Assembly (NCBI GenBank): GCA_024305405.1 | Contig: JAKNDB010000068.1 | Span: 7,803,501 to 7,867,500, forward strand | Direction: 5' to 3' | From: Dirofilaria immitis | Lineage: Eukaryota; Nematoda; Chromadorea; Rhabditida; Onchocercidae | DNA length: 64,000 nucleotides | In this document: one piece after another, positions 1-12,800 of the stretch | How positions within the stretch are numbered: the stretch's first letter is position 1 | Layout: each line of letters starts with the position of its first letter | Notes under the pieces: model-generated | The model's database searches: none | What the model was told of the DNA's origin: nothing | The model's input: only the letters and a program-made list of their open reading frames with translations | Program-made: the position numbers and the translations under genes

Positions 1-2452
1 ATGATTAGTACTGCCCTACTTCATTTCTCCTACTGATAGTATTCGGTAGCATTATATTTTATCTTTAGATGATAATGAGCAAATATTTCCATACTGTTTA
101 TCAGAAGAATGTTAAAATATAGTGAGATTATGAAAAAAATTTCCTTCTTTAATTCTATAGCTTATTATTTGCCTCGTTCATTACTCTTTAAACTAGGTTA
201 ATCCTTGTTTAGTATTTGAACTGACATGCAACATCGTGAAGTTAACACAGAATACGTCAGATGGGATGTTATAAAACCGATTCAAGAAGTCATGGAAGTC
301 AAGCGGAACGTCATCGAGCTAACATGTTTAAAATTAAACAAATATGCTTGAACAAATAAGTTAGGCGAACTATGCATACGGTGACATTTTTCAGAAAAAG
401 AACGGAATTTGATACATAAAGAATTTATTCACTAAAATGTTTTAAGTCCAACTTCCTAAAGCCCAGTATTTTCATTCAATTTAAATTTCGTCCCTTCAAT
501 TTGCTACATCTTGTAAAGACGGCTTGTCTTATGCCAAATTGCGATGAAGACAAAGGTGATTAGTTAAATTGATAATGGTCATTTTAATAGCATCTCTATA
601 AAACCATCTCTATAAGCCTATCACCATGATAAAGTTTCCCAATGTTTCACCTCTTCATGGTTTTCGTTTTTCTTTTTTTTGTTCGGACTTCTTTTAAGTA
701 CACCTGTCGTATACGTATACGTCTTTTTATTCATATTGTACTATGCTGGGTTTGAGCTCGTCCTCTGTATTCTGTAGTTTCTCCATTTTTTAGTAGCAAT
801 TTTAGTAATTAAAGAAACTGAAAACAAGAAAGTCACGGACTTTAAAGGATTCAGCCTTGGATATAAATCTTGTGAATGTAAAAAGTATACAAATGATATT
901 ACGTTTTCAGTAAATATGATTTTCCTTAATTGCAGCGTCATCTTAACTTTGATTAACTACGAAGCTCTTTTACATTTTATTATACAAGCGCATGTAATAT
1001 ATTAATAATTAAAAAATTATTATATTAGCATCTTATTTGTCTTTATATGGCAGTGATACTGCTCATCTGTCGTCATTATTGTCCTTAACTCATATCCATC
1101 GACCCTTGTTACTTTTCCAATGCGACTATCATTTATGTACAACGTATCTCTGCTTTTGAAAAATATAAAATATTGAGGTGTTAGAAATATAGGTTTTTTT
1201 TCGCGTTTACATTGATAATTTTCAGTGTTTTTTGTATCAGTTTTATAAAAGAGCTAAAAAAGGGCCTTTAGTTATTAGACATTTTGAAGTATCATTTATT
1301 TGCTTATTGTTTGAAAAAAGTATATCGCAGATGCTTCGGCATAACTTGACTTTTATCATTCCTTTACTATGACCAAATTTCAACTTATATTTCGTGCAAG
1401 TGATTCTTCCGAAGAGTAATAAACAAAAAATGTTTTAGGGAAAAGAAAGTCAGATTTTAGATGATATACATTTTAGAGAATGGGACTGCTGTCATTCAAG
1501 AAGGCTGTGGCTGCCCACTTTCGTATATTATGGAAAGTTATCATGATCAGACAGAACTGTTTAAAAGTACCACATAATTTCAAACTTCTAAAGGTCAATA
1601 CAAATGCTGTTGTCATCTATCTTTGCTTCAAGTATTTTCATCTTATTGTCATGACAAAATGTATGCATTTCACAGTTTTCTAAAGAAAAAGAGTTTTGAG
1701 AGATATTAAGAATAATCATACGTTAGAGTTTAGAGATTGATATGAAAAAGCATTTTGATATCATCGGTTAAAATGAATACTTATTTAGGTGGATATCAAT
1801 AGTAAATTTGATTAGGACTGCAATCAGAGCAATCTGGAACTGATATCTTTCATATAATACTGATAAATTGTTTGTGCTTAAAGATAAATGAAGTTGGGTT
1901 TAGGAACACCAAATGATCTTAAAAGCATGATCTGCTATTTCTGCATTTTTAATTTAGCATGAACTTTTGGCTACTTTCAGATTTGGCAGGAACAAAGGCT
2001 CAAAAGTGCAATATTTAGTTTTACTTTTAGGTAATTTTAACTCGGAGATACCAGTTTCTGTAAACAAAATCTTCGAAAATGGTAGGAGATGGCTCATCGC
2101 AAACATTACTCAGTACAAATATTGCGAGGTTAGTTGGCTATTTGAAGGATGTGGTTTATTTAAGAGATAATATTTCCCGTAATCGTGAAAGTTACATTCG
2201 AATTTATTTATTCCGGATCTGTTATATTATGATTTTTTCCAAACAAGAGAAAAGATGAAATGATACGTAACGTTCTCGGCAACGCTAGCTAAACTGAAAC
2301 GCTCTTCCGAAACGAAGTATGAATACTAAGTTGAATATTATACTAACATCATTATAAATTATGCAGAATTCTTGCAAGTTCTGGAGAGTTTCGCGTAGGG
2401 TTATACCGATCAGTTTACTTAAATTTTCAGATAGATTGAAAAATCTTTTTAG
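1..2452. other. Non-coding stretch upstream of the NFX1-like gene
   Basis: No family is recognisable here. The sequence is AT-rich with only short open frames. One 59-codon frame beginning at ATG 2080 on the plus strand has a varied, coding-like composition and could be an upstream exon of the following gene, but nothing links it to NFX1. The N-terminal part of the NFX1-like protein that should precede its RING-like domain was not located and may lie here or outside the window. Confidence 0.5.
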
Positions 2453-5400
2453 AAGAAGAAAGCTATGAATGCATGATTTGCTGTCAAGTTATCCGTGCTA
2501 ATAAGGTGCTTTCTATACTTAAATTGTAGATAAGTAAAAATTTTGCTCGTGTTATCTATTAAACTAAATAAAGATAAGTCAATTAGTTTTTTTTCTTTAT
2601 ATTGAAACTATAGTTATAGGAGGAATACAGTTATTCCAGTTTTATTTGTTGATGGATCATTTTACATTTTATTAGTGTTTCACTAACTGATGACATTGTA
2701 GTGATTTGTTCATTGAAAATCACACTGAACTTTTCATAGCACATCATAACAACTGATAATTTTTACTAAAACAGTTTATATCTTATTACACTTTAGTACA
2801 GTCCATATTATGCTCATCGATAATGGAAAGATATTTGTAGATAGTTTTTCATTTAATATTTTTCTTCACAAAATATGGCTCAAGATTACCATTAGGTAGA
2901 TCTGACTAACTGATTTTATTTTTGCTGGAAGCAATAAAAATTGTTTCGATGGATATGGACATGCAAAAAATGTTACTATATGTTCGATATTAATCATGTA
3001 ATTCATGTGGTTGTATAACGCAATGGGCATCTAAAAGTTTTAAAACATATATTAGTTGGAGATGCCCAAATTGCCAGAATGTTATTTTGAAGTTCCAAGC
3101 ACTATCGGTGCTTCTGTAATAAAAAATTGAATCTTCCAACATAAAGGGATCAGGAAAATATATGTTTAATATATATATTCTTTTTATTTTACCAAATTTC
3201 TTTCACTTTTTAATTTTTCTTTTTATTCCTGGAGTTAAAAAAAATTTTTCTGATTTTGGTTATATGAAATGGTTTATTTTTAATTAAGAATTATGTAGTT
3301 TTGTCTTGAGAACTATGTTGGATAATTAGTTTTACTGAAGAATATGACTAATAGAAATGGGTTCAGAAGACTTTGTTGTTTATTGGCTATTCAGAGCAGA
3401 GATCTGAAGATCTAACAGCTATGAATTAAATTAATGAAGTTCGTAGCTGTGTCAAGAACTTGCAAATATGCATAAATAATGAATTTTATGGAATCTCGCT
3501 GAAGAAAAAAGATATTGTAATTCTCATTTTTATTCATGAAAGACTGCAGTTAGATTCCGGATATGCCTCACTTATGCAATGCAATTTGCGGCAAAACCCA
3601 TGATGCTGGTTGCACTCATCATGTACCGATAAGTGTCATCCAGGACCTTGTTCAGAATGTCCACTTACAGTTACTCAGAAATGCAACTGTGACAGAGAGA
3701 TTATTGTTGGCCGTTACGGTACACAACTGGACTTTAAGATGAACAATTTTTTTTTTATCATCTCTTTTAGTTTTAATGCATTTCACTTTGCACGAAGTCT
3801 CACTTTTTAGTTTGGTACCTATTGGTGTAGTACAACTGATGGGTAAGGTATTTCTTAAAAAATGGAATTAAGATTAATTTTCTTGACGAGACAGTTCGTG
3901 TTCATTGGCAAAAGTAATCTCCGGTAAATTTGCGCATTATCACAAATTCATTTAACAAATCAAATGCTGGATACTGCTGTTTAATGACTTAAATTTTGTA
4001 GTGTTCGATGGTGTGCGGAAAGATGCTTAATTGTGGTTTACACAAATGCAAGATTATTTGTCATCGAGAGGATTGTGACGTTTGTTAAACATATTGTTAC
4101 CCAAAGTGAATCTCTCCGTTTATTTTACTTAGATTTCTCCTTTTTGAAATAATCGGACAACATTAGTATTTGTATTAGTTGTTGAAATTCAGATTTTTAG
4201 TTCTAATAAATTAACTTTGCAATCATTTTAAAATGTTTTTGTGGACTCGAAGAGCGAACTGTGCCATATACAGTTTTAAATTTAAAGGTTACTTTTAGCT
4301 GTAGTACTCCATGCACTGGAATGTATAATATGCAACGTATATAAATGTGAACTCAGGTAACTTAAATTTTTTAAAAAATCTTTAATTTCTTTTCATAAAG
4401 TTTTGATGAAATGAATTCTCTTTGAAGGAATGCAAATGTTTCTTTGTAATATTGAAATACCTTGCATCAGACTACTACTTATGATTACTACTTATTAGAA
4501 ATTTGAAATTGTAGGATAAAATCCATCCTGAAAATTTTATTATTTATTGAATATTAAGCATCCTTAATGAATAGAATCCTGATTTTTGGGAATGCCATAT
4601 AAAGATATCGGGTCCATTAAATTTTTTTGGTTGAATATAATTGATGAAAGTTATTAATTCTATTTTATAAATTCCAGATATTGTGTTTTATTCTAAAAAA
4701 ATAAAATAAAATTTAAGATATATTTTCCTGAACTTTCATCATACATTTTCAATGATTTAGAAAGGTCATTATTTTGTTGTGGAAGTTTTGTGAATCAAAA
4801 GACATATGGCAAATATGGAAGAAATAATTGTGGAATGTGCATTTTATCATCGCAAAAGAACTTTCATCATATCATGACAAATATGGGAGAAATAATTGTG
4901 GAATGTGCAGTTTATCACCGCAAAAGAAAAAGTATTGTCCGTGTGGACGTACATTTATTGCGAAGCTGCGGAAAGAGGTACGGACATCTTGTACTGATCC
5001 AGCTCCTGCATGCAAAAATGTTCGCGGCAAAGTTCTGCCCTGTGGTCCAAAAGGTACCATTTTAATGATCTGTAAAGACGTGGTATGCAAAATCTATCGT
5101 TCTCTTAATTAGAAATCTAAAACTGTTGGTATTTTAGATCAACTGCTAAATAATTAAATTTCATCTATGACTCCGATGCACTGAAAAATATGAGCTGAAA
5201 ATTATAATTATGAATACCTTTTTATTTCTTGGCTACAAATTTGGCAAGCAAAATTTGCTGCTCGTGATGACTCTGTTATAATGGTTATAATTTCAGATAA
5301 ACTACATCGTTGTATGCAGCTATGTCATACAGAGTCTTGTTCTGGGTGTCCTTCAAATAGTTCGATAAGTTGCAGATGTAAAACCTTGAAAAAATAAATA

Positions 5401-7579
5401 TCATGCCAAGAATTTCTTCTTTATTCAGGTAAGAATTTCATGTTTTGAGCGTTCTATAACGAGAAAATTAGGGGTAGATAAATTATAAAACAATAAATGA
5501 TTGATGTAGTCTTATAGAAATAGAATTATTTTCTTCAGGGCATGCTAGTATAATATACTATATTCTCGCCGTGAATTTTTTTTTTTAAATATTATTCAGT
5601 CAGGATTTCTCCCACATATTTAAGCACAAGATTTTAAGTTAATAAAGTGAAACTTGGTAATAGTTAAAAAAAAAATGGAAATTCTAGTTTGCTAAAATCT
5701 TTCGTGTATGTGAAAAAATTTCAAATACAACAAAATTTAAAAGTGCATTAAAAATTTTCGATCCATCGAATACATTTTCTAACTGAAAATCCATATCTTT
5801 GTGCGCGATGGTGTAAAAAATTGAAAACTTGTCAGAATCATCGATGCCGTACTGTTTGCTGTATTGATGACGAACATATCTGCATGCAGGTAATTTGTAT
5901 TTCTATTCTCACTTTTCCGTCATTATGATGAAAGTGAATTTTTGATTTTATAGATCTGCGGTAAAAACTGAACTATGGAATTCACAATTGCGATCGATTA
6001 TGTCACGCTGGACAATGTCGATGTTGAAAGCGAGTACGTTAATGTTCTTTTTTTTCTTTCTTTTCCATTACTCTCTTTTATAATTTTTACAAATATATTG
6101 AGATTTCCTTTTAGATCATTCGTACCGTAATCAAGTTTTTAGCATGAGAAGCTACTAAAAATTCACTTAGTATCTAATAAATTAATAAGATATGGTGCAT
6201 CGTGACTTTACAAGAAATTTCTGTTCCTGTTTCACTGGATTTTTAGTAGCTTCTCATGATAATTTTTATTGGCTTATAATTTTCATGACCTTTATTGTTT
6301 TTCGTAAGAAAAAAAGTTTATGTCAGTTTGGAGCCGGTCGACGAGTTTTGAGAAATGAAAAAGAGGCAGAAATATTAAATATTTCTTGTTCATCTGCAGC
6401 TGACGCCGTATCTACTTACACTCTTTTTCTAAAAATAAACTGAAAACGGATTATAAAAAATTTTGGACATCAAGGCATACTGATCGAACTTATACATGAT
6501 TTGGATGCTGTAAGTTTATTCATAATTTGAGTGTCATTTTTAGGAAATTGCACAAAGTTTCCTCAAATTTTACGTATTATGCATTTTTGATAATGGATGA
6601 GCTTTTTAATGCTTTGTCCAATTATTGGATAAAAATCATTGTTAAAGGAATTTGAAATTGATCTGCCGTGGTTGGAAAATACTACAATGGATTTGTTGTT
6701 GTTACGATTAAATGTTTTTTTTTCATTATTATTGAGATAACTCGAATCAGTTAATTTTCCGTGATAGTTTGGCTGCAAAATGCATGAATTATAATTCTTA
6801 AAAATCATTTATTCATCCGCTATCTAGATTCAGTTGCAAATTAGATTAAAGAACATTTGTTTTAGCAACCACATAACATCAATTAGTCATTTATTTCTAC
6901 CAATGCATTCAGAGCTACGTCGTATAATTCATGAATACAGCAGATATTTTGGCATTGAAACAGTCAGTCGTGGTCAGGAACCGCGAAGAAATGTAGTCGC
7001 TACTGTTAAACGGTAGGTGAAAATTTGATGATCTCAAAATACATGAAATGCAAATTATTGGCAATATTTTTATATTATGTCATTTAGATAAAAGTGATCG
7101 TCAAATAAGCTTTTCCATTGTTTGGAAAGCAGGATTTGATTCCTATTCATGACAGCAGATTTCATAATTCAGTTAGAAGTTTCTGCGATATTTGCAATGC
7201 AGTAAACTTTTCGGAAGAAAGTTAGGATCAATGAAAATAAAAAAAAGATAAAGAAATAAAATTTATCAAATAACAAAGAATAATTTAGTCTGAAATTGAA
7301 ATTAAGTTCAAAGCTTGACTCGATAAAAGATTTTTAGCCGTTAAAATTTAAATAAAAATGTGATCTAACATTTTTTGTTGTGGTTTAATTATAAGGAAAG
7401 TATATGACGGCTCCTTTTTGTCTCTCCTTGTAGTTACATTTTCTCTTTATTGAACATTTTGTTTGCGATTTTCACTATTTGGCATTAAAAACTTATTAAA
7501 AGTCTTCAGAATTGTGAGTCATGTGCCAGCTTCACGGCCTGCCTCTAAAAGACATGCGGCAGCATCGTTATCATCGTAA
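2453..7579 (+). CDS. NFX1-type zinc-finger and R3H-domain protein, damaged (possible pseudogene)
   Basis: NFX1-family proteins are nuclear: a RING-like domain, a row of Cys/His-rich NF-X1 zinc fingers for DNA binding, and a C-terminal R3H nucleic-acid-binding domain. All three parts are visible. A RING start (YECMICCQVIR) lies at 2453-2505 and its continuation at about 2955-3080 (RCPNCQN). Fingers lie at 3550-3718 (CHPGPCSECP), 4002-4079, about 4790-5053 (CPCGRTF, then CTDPAPACKN), 5297-5428 (LCHTESCSGC), about 5780-5889 and 5954-6033. A linker is at about 6327-6510, the R3H domain at 6828-7012 (ELRRIIHEY, then GQEPRRNVVAT) and a last exon at 7510-7579. The phase across the 7012/7510 junction fits. 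Damage: frameshifts near 3000, 3630 and 5970, an in-frame TAA at 5395-5397, an in-frame TGA at 6025-6027, and no trace of the several fingers that normally lie between the 5954 exon and the linker. It could be a pseudogene or a gene spoiled by assembly errors; the stops favour the former. Confidence 0.75.
4810..4928 (+). repeat. 51-base direct duplication inside an NFX1-like exon
   Basis: Bases 4810-4860 and 4878-4928 match at 48 of 51 positions by eye, a period of 68 bases. Because 68 is not a multiple of three, the two copies lie in different frames. Only the second copy joins in frame to the downstream zinc-finger code (NCGMC, then YCPCGRT). The first is therefore outside the exon or disrupts it. 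Confidence 0.8.
6143..6258. repeat. Perfect 20-base inverted repeat with a 76-base loop
   Basis: Bases 6143-6162 (CATGAGAAGCTACTAAAAAT) are the exact reverse complement of 6239-6258. The pair sits just where the central zinc fingers of the NFX1-like gene should be. It may be a small mobile-element remnant or the scar of a rearrangement. No target-site duplication was identified. Confidence 0.8.
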
Positions 7580-9873
7580 ATTTTTCATTATATTGTTGGT
7601 GTTGAAATTATTAAATATTTATTTACTGTTCAGCTGAAGTTTTCATTTCAAAACGCTATTAATACTAATAATGATTCATTTATTTCGAATCTGTTCTACT
7701 TATATGCGATATAATTGCCGTGAAGATTTTTTTATTTGATTTGTTTCACAGACAGTGATAATTAAACGAATTTATTTTTCGCAGAAAATTAACAATAATA
7801 CGATATAACAATCGAGTGATGAAGATTTCTTCTTGATTATTCAGTCTGAAATAATTGTTTCTAAATTCGATTGGGGTTGATAAGGAACTGCTTTTTGGTC
7901 AAGGATTAGTAGAATCGTTTAGCAGAGAAAGTTAATGATTACACGACCGCTAAATCGATAATAGCTTGAGCGAATGATTCTACGTTTTACTTACTGAATT
8001 ATGGTTGGTGCTTGGTAAGCATTCAGTGTAACAGATTATGCATGAACAAAGGATCATGTATTTGTTTGATAGATGAAACCAATTGCAACAAAGAATTCTA
8101 TAGACATAATACAGTGGCAAATCATCTAACATACGATACATGAAGCCAATGATTAGCCGATGATTATCTAATTCTTAGAGTTTGAGACGAGAGTACAAAG
8201 AGTGTTGTTTGACATTAATCATTTAAAGTATTTTTTAAAATTGTGAATTGAGTTATTGAACAAAGAACATTCTGTAACTTGACTGAGAATAATTGATGTA
8301 AAGAATTTCTATAACACTTATTTCAAAATACAAAGGTACTTTTTTACAGAGATATTTTACTTCGGTCTTTTCGACAACGTTGTCGTTAAGGTTACTTGAT
8401 ATTTCCGCTCTCGTGAAATGATGTCATAATTTAATTTAGACATGACTTGCATTAATATAGCGTTTTGATTGTAATTTTTTTCCTTCCTATCTAACAATAG
8501 AATCAAATCTCGACTGAAATATGTGTAAATAGGATCATAATGAATAAATGATATTATTTTTTTTATCTGAATATTCCAACATGAGATTGGAAATTATAAA
8601 TTATTAAAAAATTTTTCAGGTGAACAATTGATGATCGCACTTTATCTTTAATATCAAAAACTTTTCACGAACAGGAAATGGAATGCAGAACTACAATCAT
8701 TCAACAAAGTGCTAAAACAAGGATTCAGTAAACCATCTTTTTTGTGTTATGCACCAATTAAAATGATATGCATGAGAAAGATATTTATTTTCCTGTGACT
8801 TATAAAAATCTTAGTAAATCTCGCCAAATTCATTATTTCTGCTTATTCGCATTTCCTTTTTAAAACATGAATCCTTTATCGGAAATCAGCAAAATTTATG
8901 GAAATTTACCTACTCATTATATTTGATGGTTGCTTAAATTGAATCTTGCATTCTTTCATTTCACAAGTGGATGCAGAAAAAAATTAAAATGGATATGGAT
9001 GACTCTTTGATTATCGCATTTTCAATGAGGACTGTTATATAAAGTTTTCGAACAAATATTCTCTATTTATCGTCAGATTCTTTTTAACTCTCTGAAAAAT
9101 GGCATCGCATTTATCACTACGATTAATTTTATGATTCATGATGTTTCAACCGTAATAAACACATATTTTGAAATTGAATGCATGGAAATGAATTAATTCT
9201 GAAGTGTTTTTAGTGGATTGCATCTCTAATAACTACTTTATTTGGAGGAACTTTTATATTTTCATATCAATGTATAGTATTACTTTTGTCAAAAGCTTAT
9301 TAATTTTATCTACGCTATATTTTTAATTTTCTAAAATTAATAGTTTATGTAGAGCAGGAACAAAATTTTAATTATTGTTACTATTTTTATATGATTCGTG
9401 AGACCATTTTCTCTCCTGGAGGGCCATAGAACAATTTTTTGTATAATTCTGTTTGTCAACGGTTTTTTTTCATCTTTTATCTTTTATCGCTGTGTTGGTT
9501 TTACTTAGACAAAAATAAAAGTTTTTTAATATCTTTTTCGTTTCGTATAATTGTTCTGTCTTCTTACATGTACTTTAAATTCAGACTTGTAGAATAATAT
9601 TACAGGATGTAATCCTTTGGTCAAAAGCGATCATTTGCCTATTTCCAATATAACCAGATAATGTGACTTTCTCTGAAAGAAATAATAGATGAATCTTTTG
9701 TTTATTTACATCTTCACTTCGCGTAGCTGCACATATTATTTATATTGTGGTTTCTCTTGGCTTTATTCTCTTACTCTCAACTGATCTTTTCTGTTCGTCA
9801 GGGTAAATGCAAATTGCATTTATCCAAAATGTTTTCTTTTAGATAGTTTGACAAATTATATAAAAGGAAAAAT
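7580..9873. other. Intergenic region between the NFX1-like gene and RanGAP
   Basis: About 2.3 kb with no recognisable gene, RNA gene or long repeat. It is AT-rich throughout. It presumably holds the 3' end of the upstream transcript and the promoter of RanGAP, but no element could be identified. Confidence 0.5.
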
Positions 9874-12800
9874 ATGATTACGAAGTCGATCGAAATAAAT
9901 GGTGAATGGACACTTTCATTCCATGACGAACAGCAAAAACTGGATAGCGAAGCTGATGGTTTGTTACACGTTTTCTTTTCTTACTCTAAATTTCTTTTTG
10001 GCACATGCTTTTTAAAATTTGCTAATAACACGTACCAATAAGAAAATAATTGAAAGGAATTTACAAAATAAAAAAGTTGTAATCATCATGAATGACTCTT
10101 ATGTCTCAAAATTGGCAGATTCCTATGTGATTCCACACCAAGATTTTAAATTCTGGTTTATAGTTAAAATAAATTCTCAAAGAACTAATAATTCTGGAAC
10201 GCATCTAGTCTTCGAAAGTTGACCAGATTATTAAGAAAGATAAGTGGGTTGATAGTTTCACCTTATACTCTTTTCTGTTGAAATGTTAATCAAATGTAAT
10301 AATTATAGGTTATTGGCACATAATTTATTTTAGCTGAAAACATGGCGAAGGTTCTAGAGAATGCTGGCCTTGTAGAAGTTCTAGAGCTACGTGGTAATAC
10401 TTTAGGTGTTGGAGCCGGACAGCGACTTGCGAATGCATTAGAACTTCATCCCGAGCTGAAGGTTATTTCGCATTGTGAAGTTATATAAGCAAATCTCGAA
10501 AAACAAAACATAATTCGTAACTAAGGAGTTTCTGATAATTCTGTCAAGAATATATCTATAGATACAAATTCAAAGTTCTATCTGAATTTGAGTTTACAAG
10601 TTGTAGATTTCAAACTTGGGAACATTATAAGAAAACCAGTGATCAAAATACTATCTTTTTTCTAAAATCTGTCTTCATTCCTTGATTGTTGCATGGGCTA
10701 GCTGCGTAATATTTTTTCTCGGTTTGTGTTGACCAATAGTTTTCTCTTTATTTATAAAGTAGTTTTCTATTTATATATTGCTGTTTCACCCATACTTTCT
10801 TTTTATAGTTTACTCGTCAGTGTACTTATGCAAGAGGAATTGAGGATTAAATATTTTCCATTCTTATAAATCATAAAAATTTACAAATCTCTCCAATCGA
10901 TTAAAGTTGCAAATTCAACTGTGAATTCATAAAGAAGGCAGCAAAATTATTTAAATTTTGCCTTTTTCCATAATCTGTTGTGTCCATTGATGGTTTTATG
11001 TAAATTTGATAGGTAGTTTTGGTCATCATTTCTGTCATTTAACTCAGTGGAGTTTAAATCTAAATAATGCTTCATTAATTATAAATAAATATAATTCTTT
11101 ATCCTTAATCTTCTTTTATTCCAATTGATCATTTCCAGCGAGCGTTATGGAGCGATATGTTTACTGGACGGTTGAAAGAAGAAATTCCGCCAGTTCTGGT
11201 TCGGCTCAGTGATTATTAATTCAGAACACACATTAGTTAACCATGAGAAAATTGCTTATAATTCATTATTTTAGTTATCCGTTATTCAATTTTTAACTAA
11301 TTATGTTTATAAAAGAATTTAATTTTCTTTACATATATTATTTCCATTTTCCGAATAAATTTGGAAAGAAATACAGCTAACGGAAATGAAATTTGCAGTG
11401 TTCTCTATGCGATGCTATGATCAGGTGTGGAATTCAGTTAACGGAATTAGATCTTTCGGATAATGCATTTGGCCCAATCGGCGCAGAAGGGCTTGAAAAG
11501 TTCCTGGAAAGTTCTGGGGCTTATTCACTAGAAGTGTTAAAATTGGATAACAATGGCTTAGGCGCTGGGGAAAAGTATACTAATTTCCAGTGTTTCGCGA
11601 TAAGAAATATGCTATAAATTAGTATTTTCAAGCATTAATAGATCAATTTCTAAGATTTAGAATGGATCAGTTCATAAATGATCCCATCATAAATGAAATG
11701 AATAATTTATATGAGAAAATACTTAATATAATTAGTAATTTCTCCAATTTATTGTTAATCAGTTTATTTCGTGGTTTCTTTTAAGAAATTTTAGATTATT
11801 GCAAAAGCACTCATACAGTGCCATGCAAATGCACGAAAAGATGGACGGGATTTTCAGCTAAAAACTTTTGTTGCCGGTAGAAATCGTTTAGAAGATCCTG
11901 GAGCTTTTGCTTTAGCAGAAGCTTTTCAAGTATTGTTGCTGAAAATTCTTTTTTGTCTGCTGGAATTATTTAATTTCAATTATTCTTGCAAAAAAATGAT
12001 CAAAAATTTTTGTGATAAGAAATATGCTCCGAAAAATTTTAATTGAAACCAAAAGGACTGAAATGAATCGCAAACTTGTTCAGATTTTGGGCTCTTTGGA
12101 AGAAATAACGATGTATCAAGATGGCATAAGAGCTAAAGGAATTGAAGCTCTTTCAAAATCATTTCGTTACAATCCAAATTTAAAGATAATTAATCTCAGT
12201 GATAACACATTCACTGTAAGTGGAGCTCATGCAATGGCACAGGTGATTTAATCGTTTGCGGATTTATTTATTTGTAGCTAACATTCTTTTTATCTCGCAA
12301 TAATTTTCACGGAACATTTTTAAATTTGAGACAATCAGGAATAAATCTCTGATATGTTTGGATTCAAGTAGTGCGCATATTAATGAAATGTAAGTAATGA
12401 CTGGAAATTTAGGATCTAATCAAGTATAATTTGATTAGATTAATTCATGCCTATTAAGATATCCAAAATAATTTTACATAATTGATACTTGCAAAAACGA
12501 ATGATGCTCATAATCATAGCAGATTATAATAGCTGAATTTTTGATTTGAATTTCAGTAGATTTATCATTTTTTCCAGGTCATCAGGGATCTGATGAATCT
12601 TGAAGTTTTGAATTTTGGAGACTGTTTATGTCGAGACAAGGGTGCTTTAGATATAATTGCAAATATTTCGCCGTCATCCCATCCACGTCTAAAAGTTTAT
12701 TTGGAATTTTTTTTCAGTACTAGTTCCATTCGAATGAATGTCTTTTCAAATTTTTTAAAAATAATTCAACGCAGTTGTTTTCGGAATATTCTTCCTCATT

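Noticed and set aside
741..941. Minus-strand open frame of about 66 codons
   Set aside because: Phe/Ser/Lys-rich, no splice partners, no family resemblance; expected by chance in AT-rich DNA.
4290..4357. An additional NFX1-like exon
   Set aside because: It has Cys-rich bits next to possible splice sites, but every frame breaks or fails to match the expected finger.
10019..10222. Open frame in RanGAP intron 1
   Set aside because: Lys/Asn/Ile-rich low-complexity composition, and the flanking exons join in phase without it.
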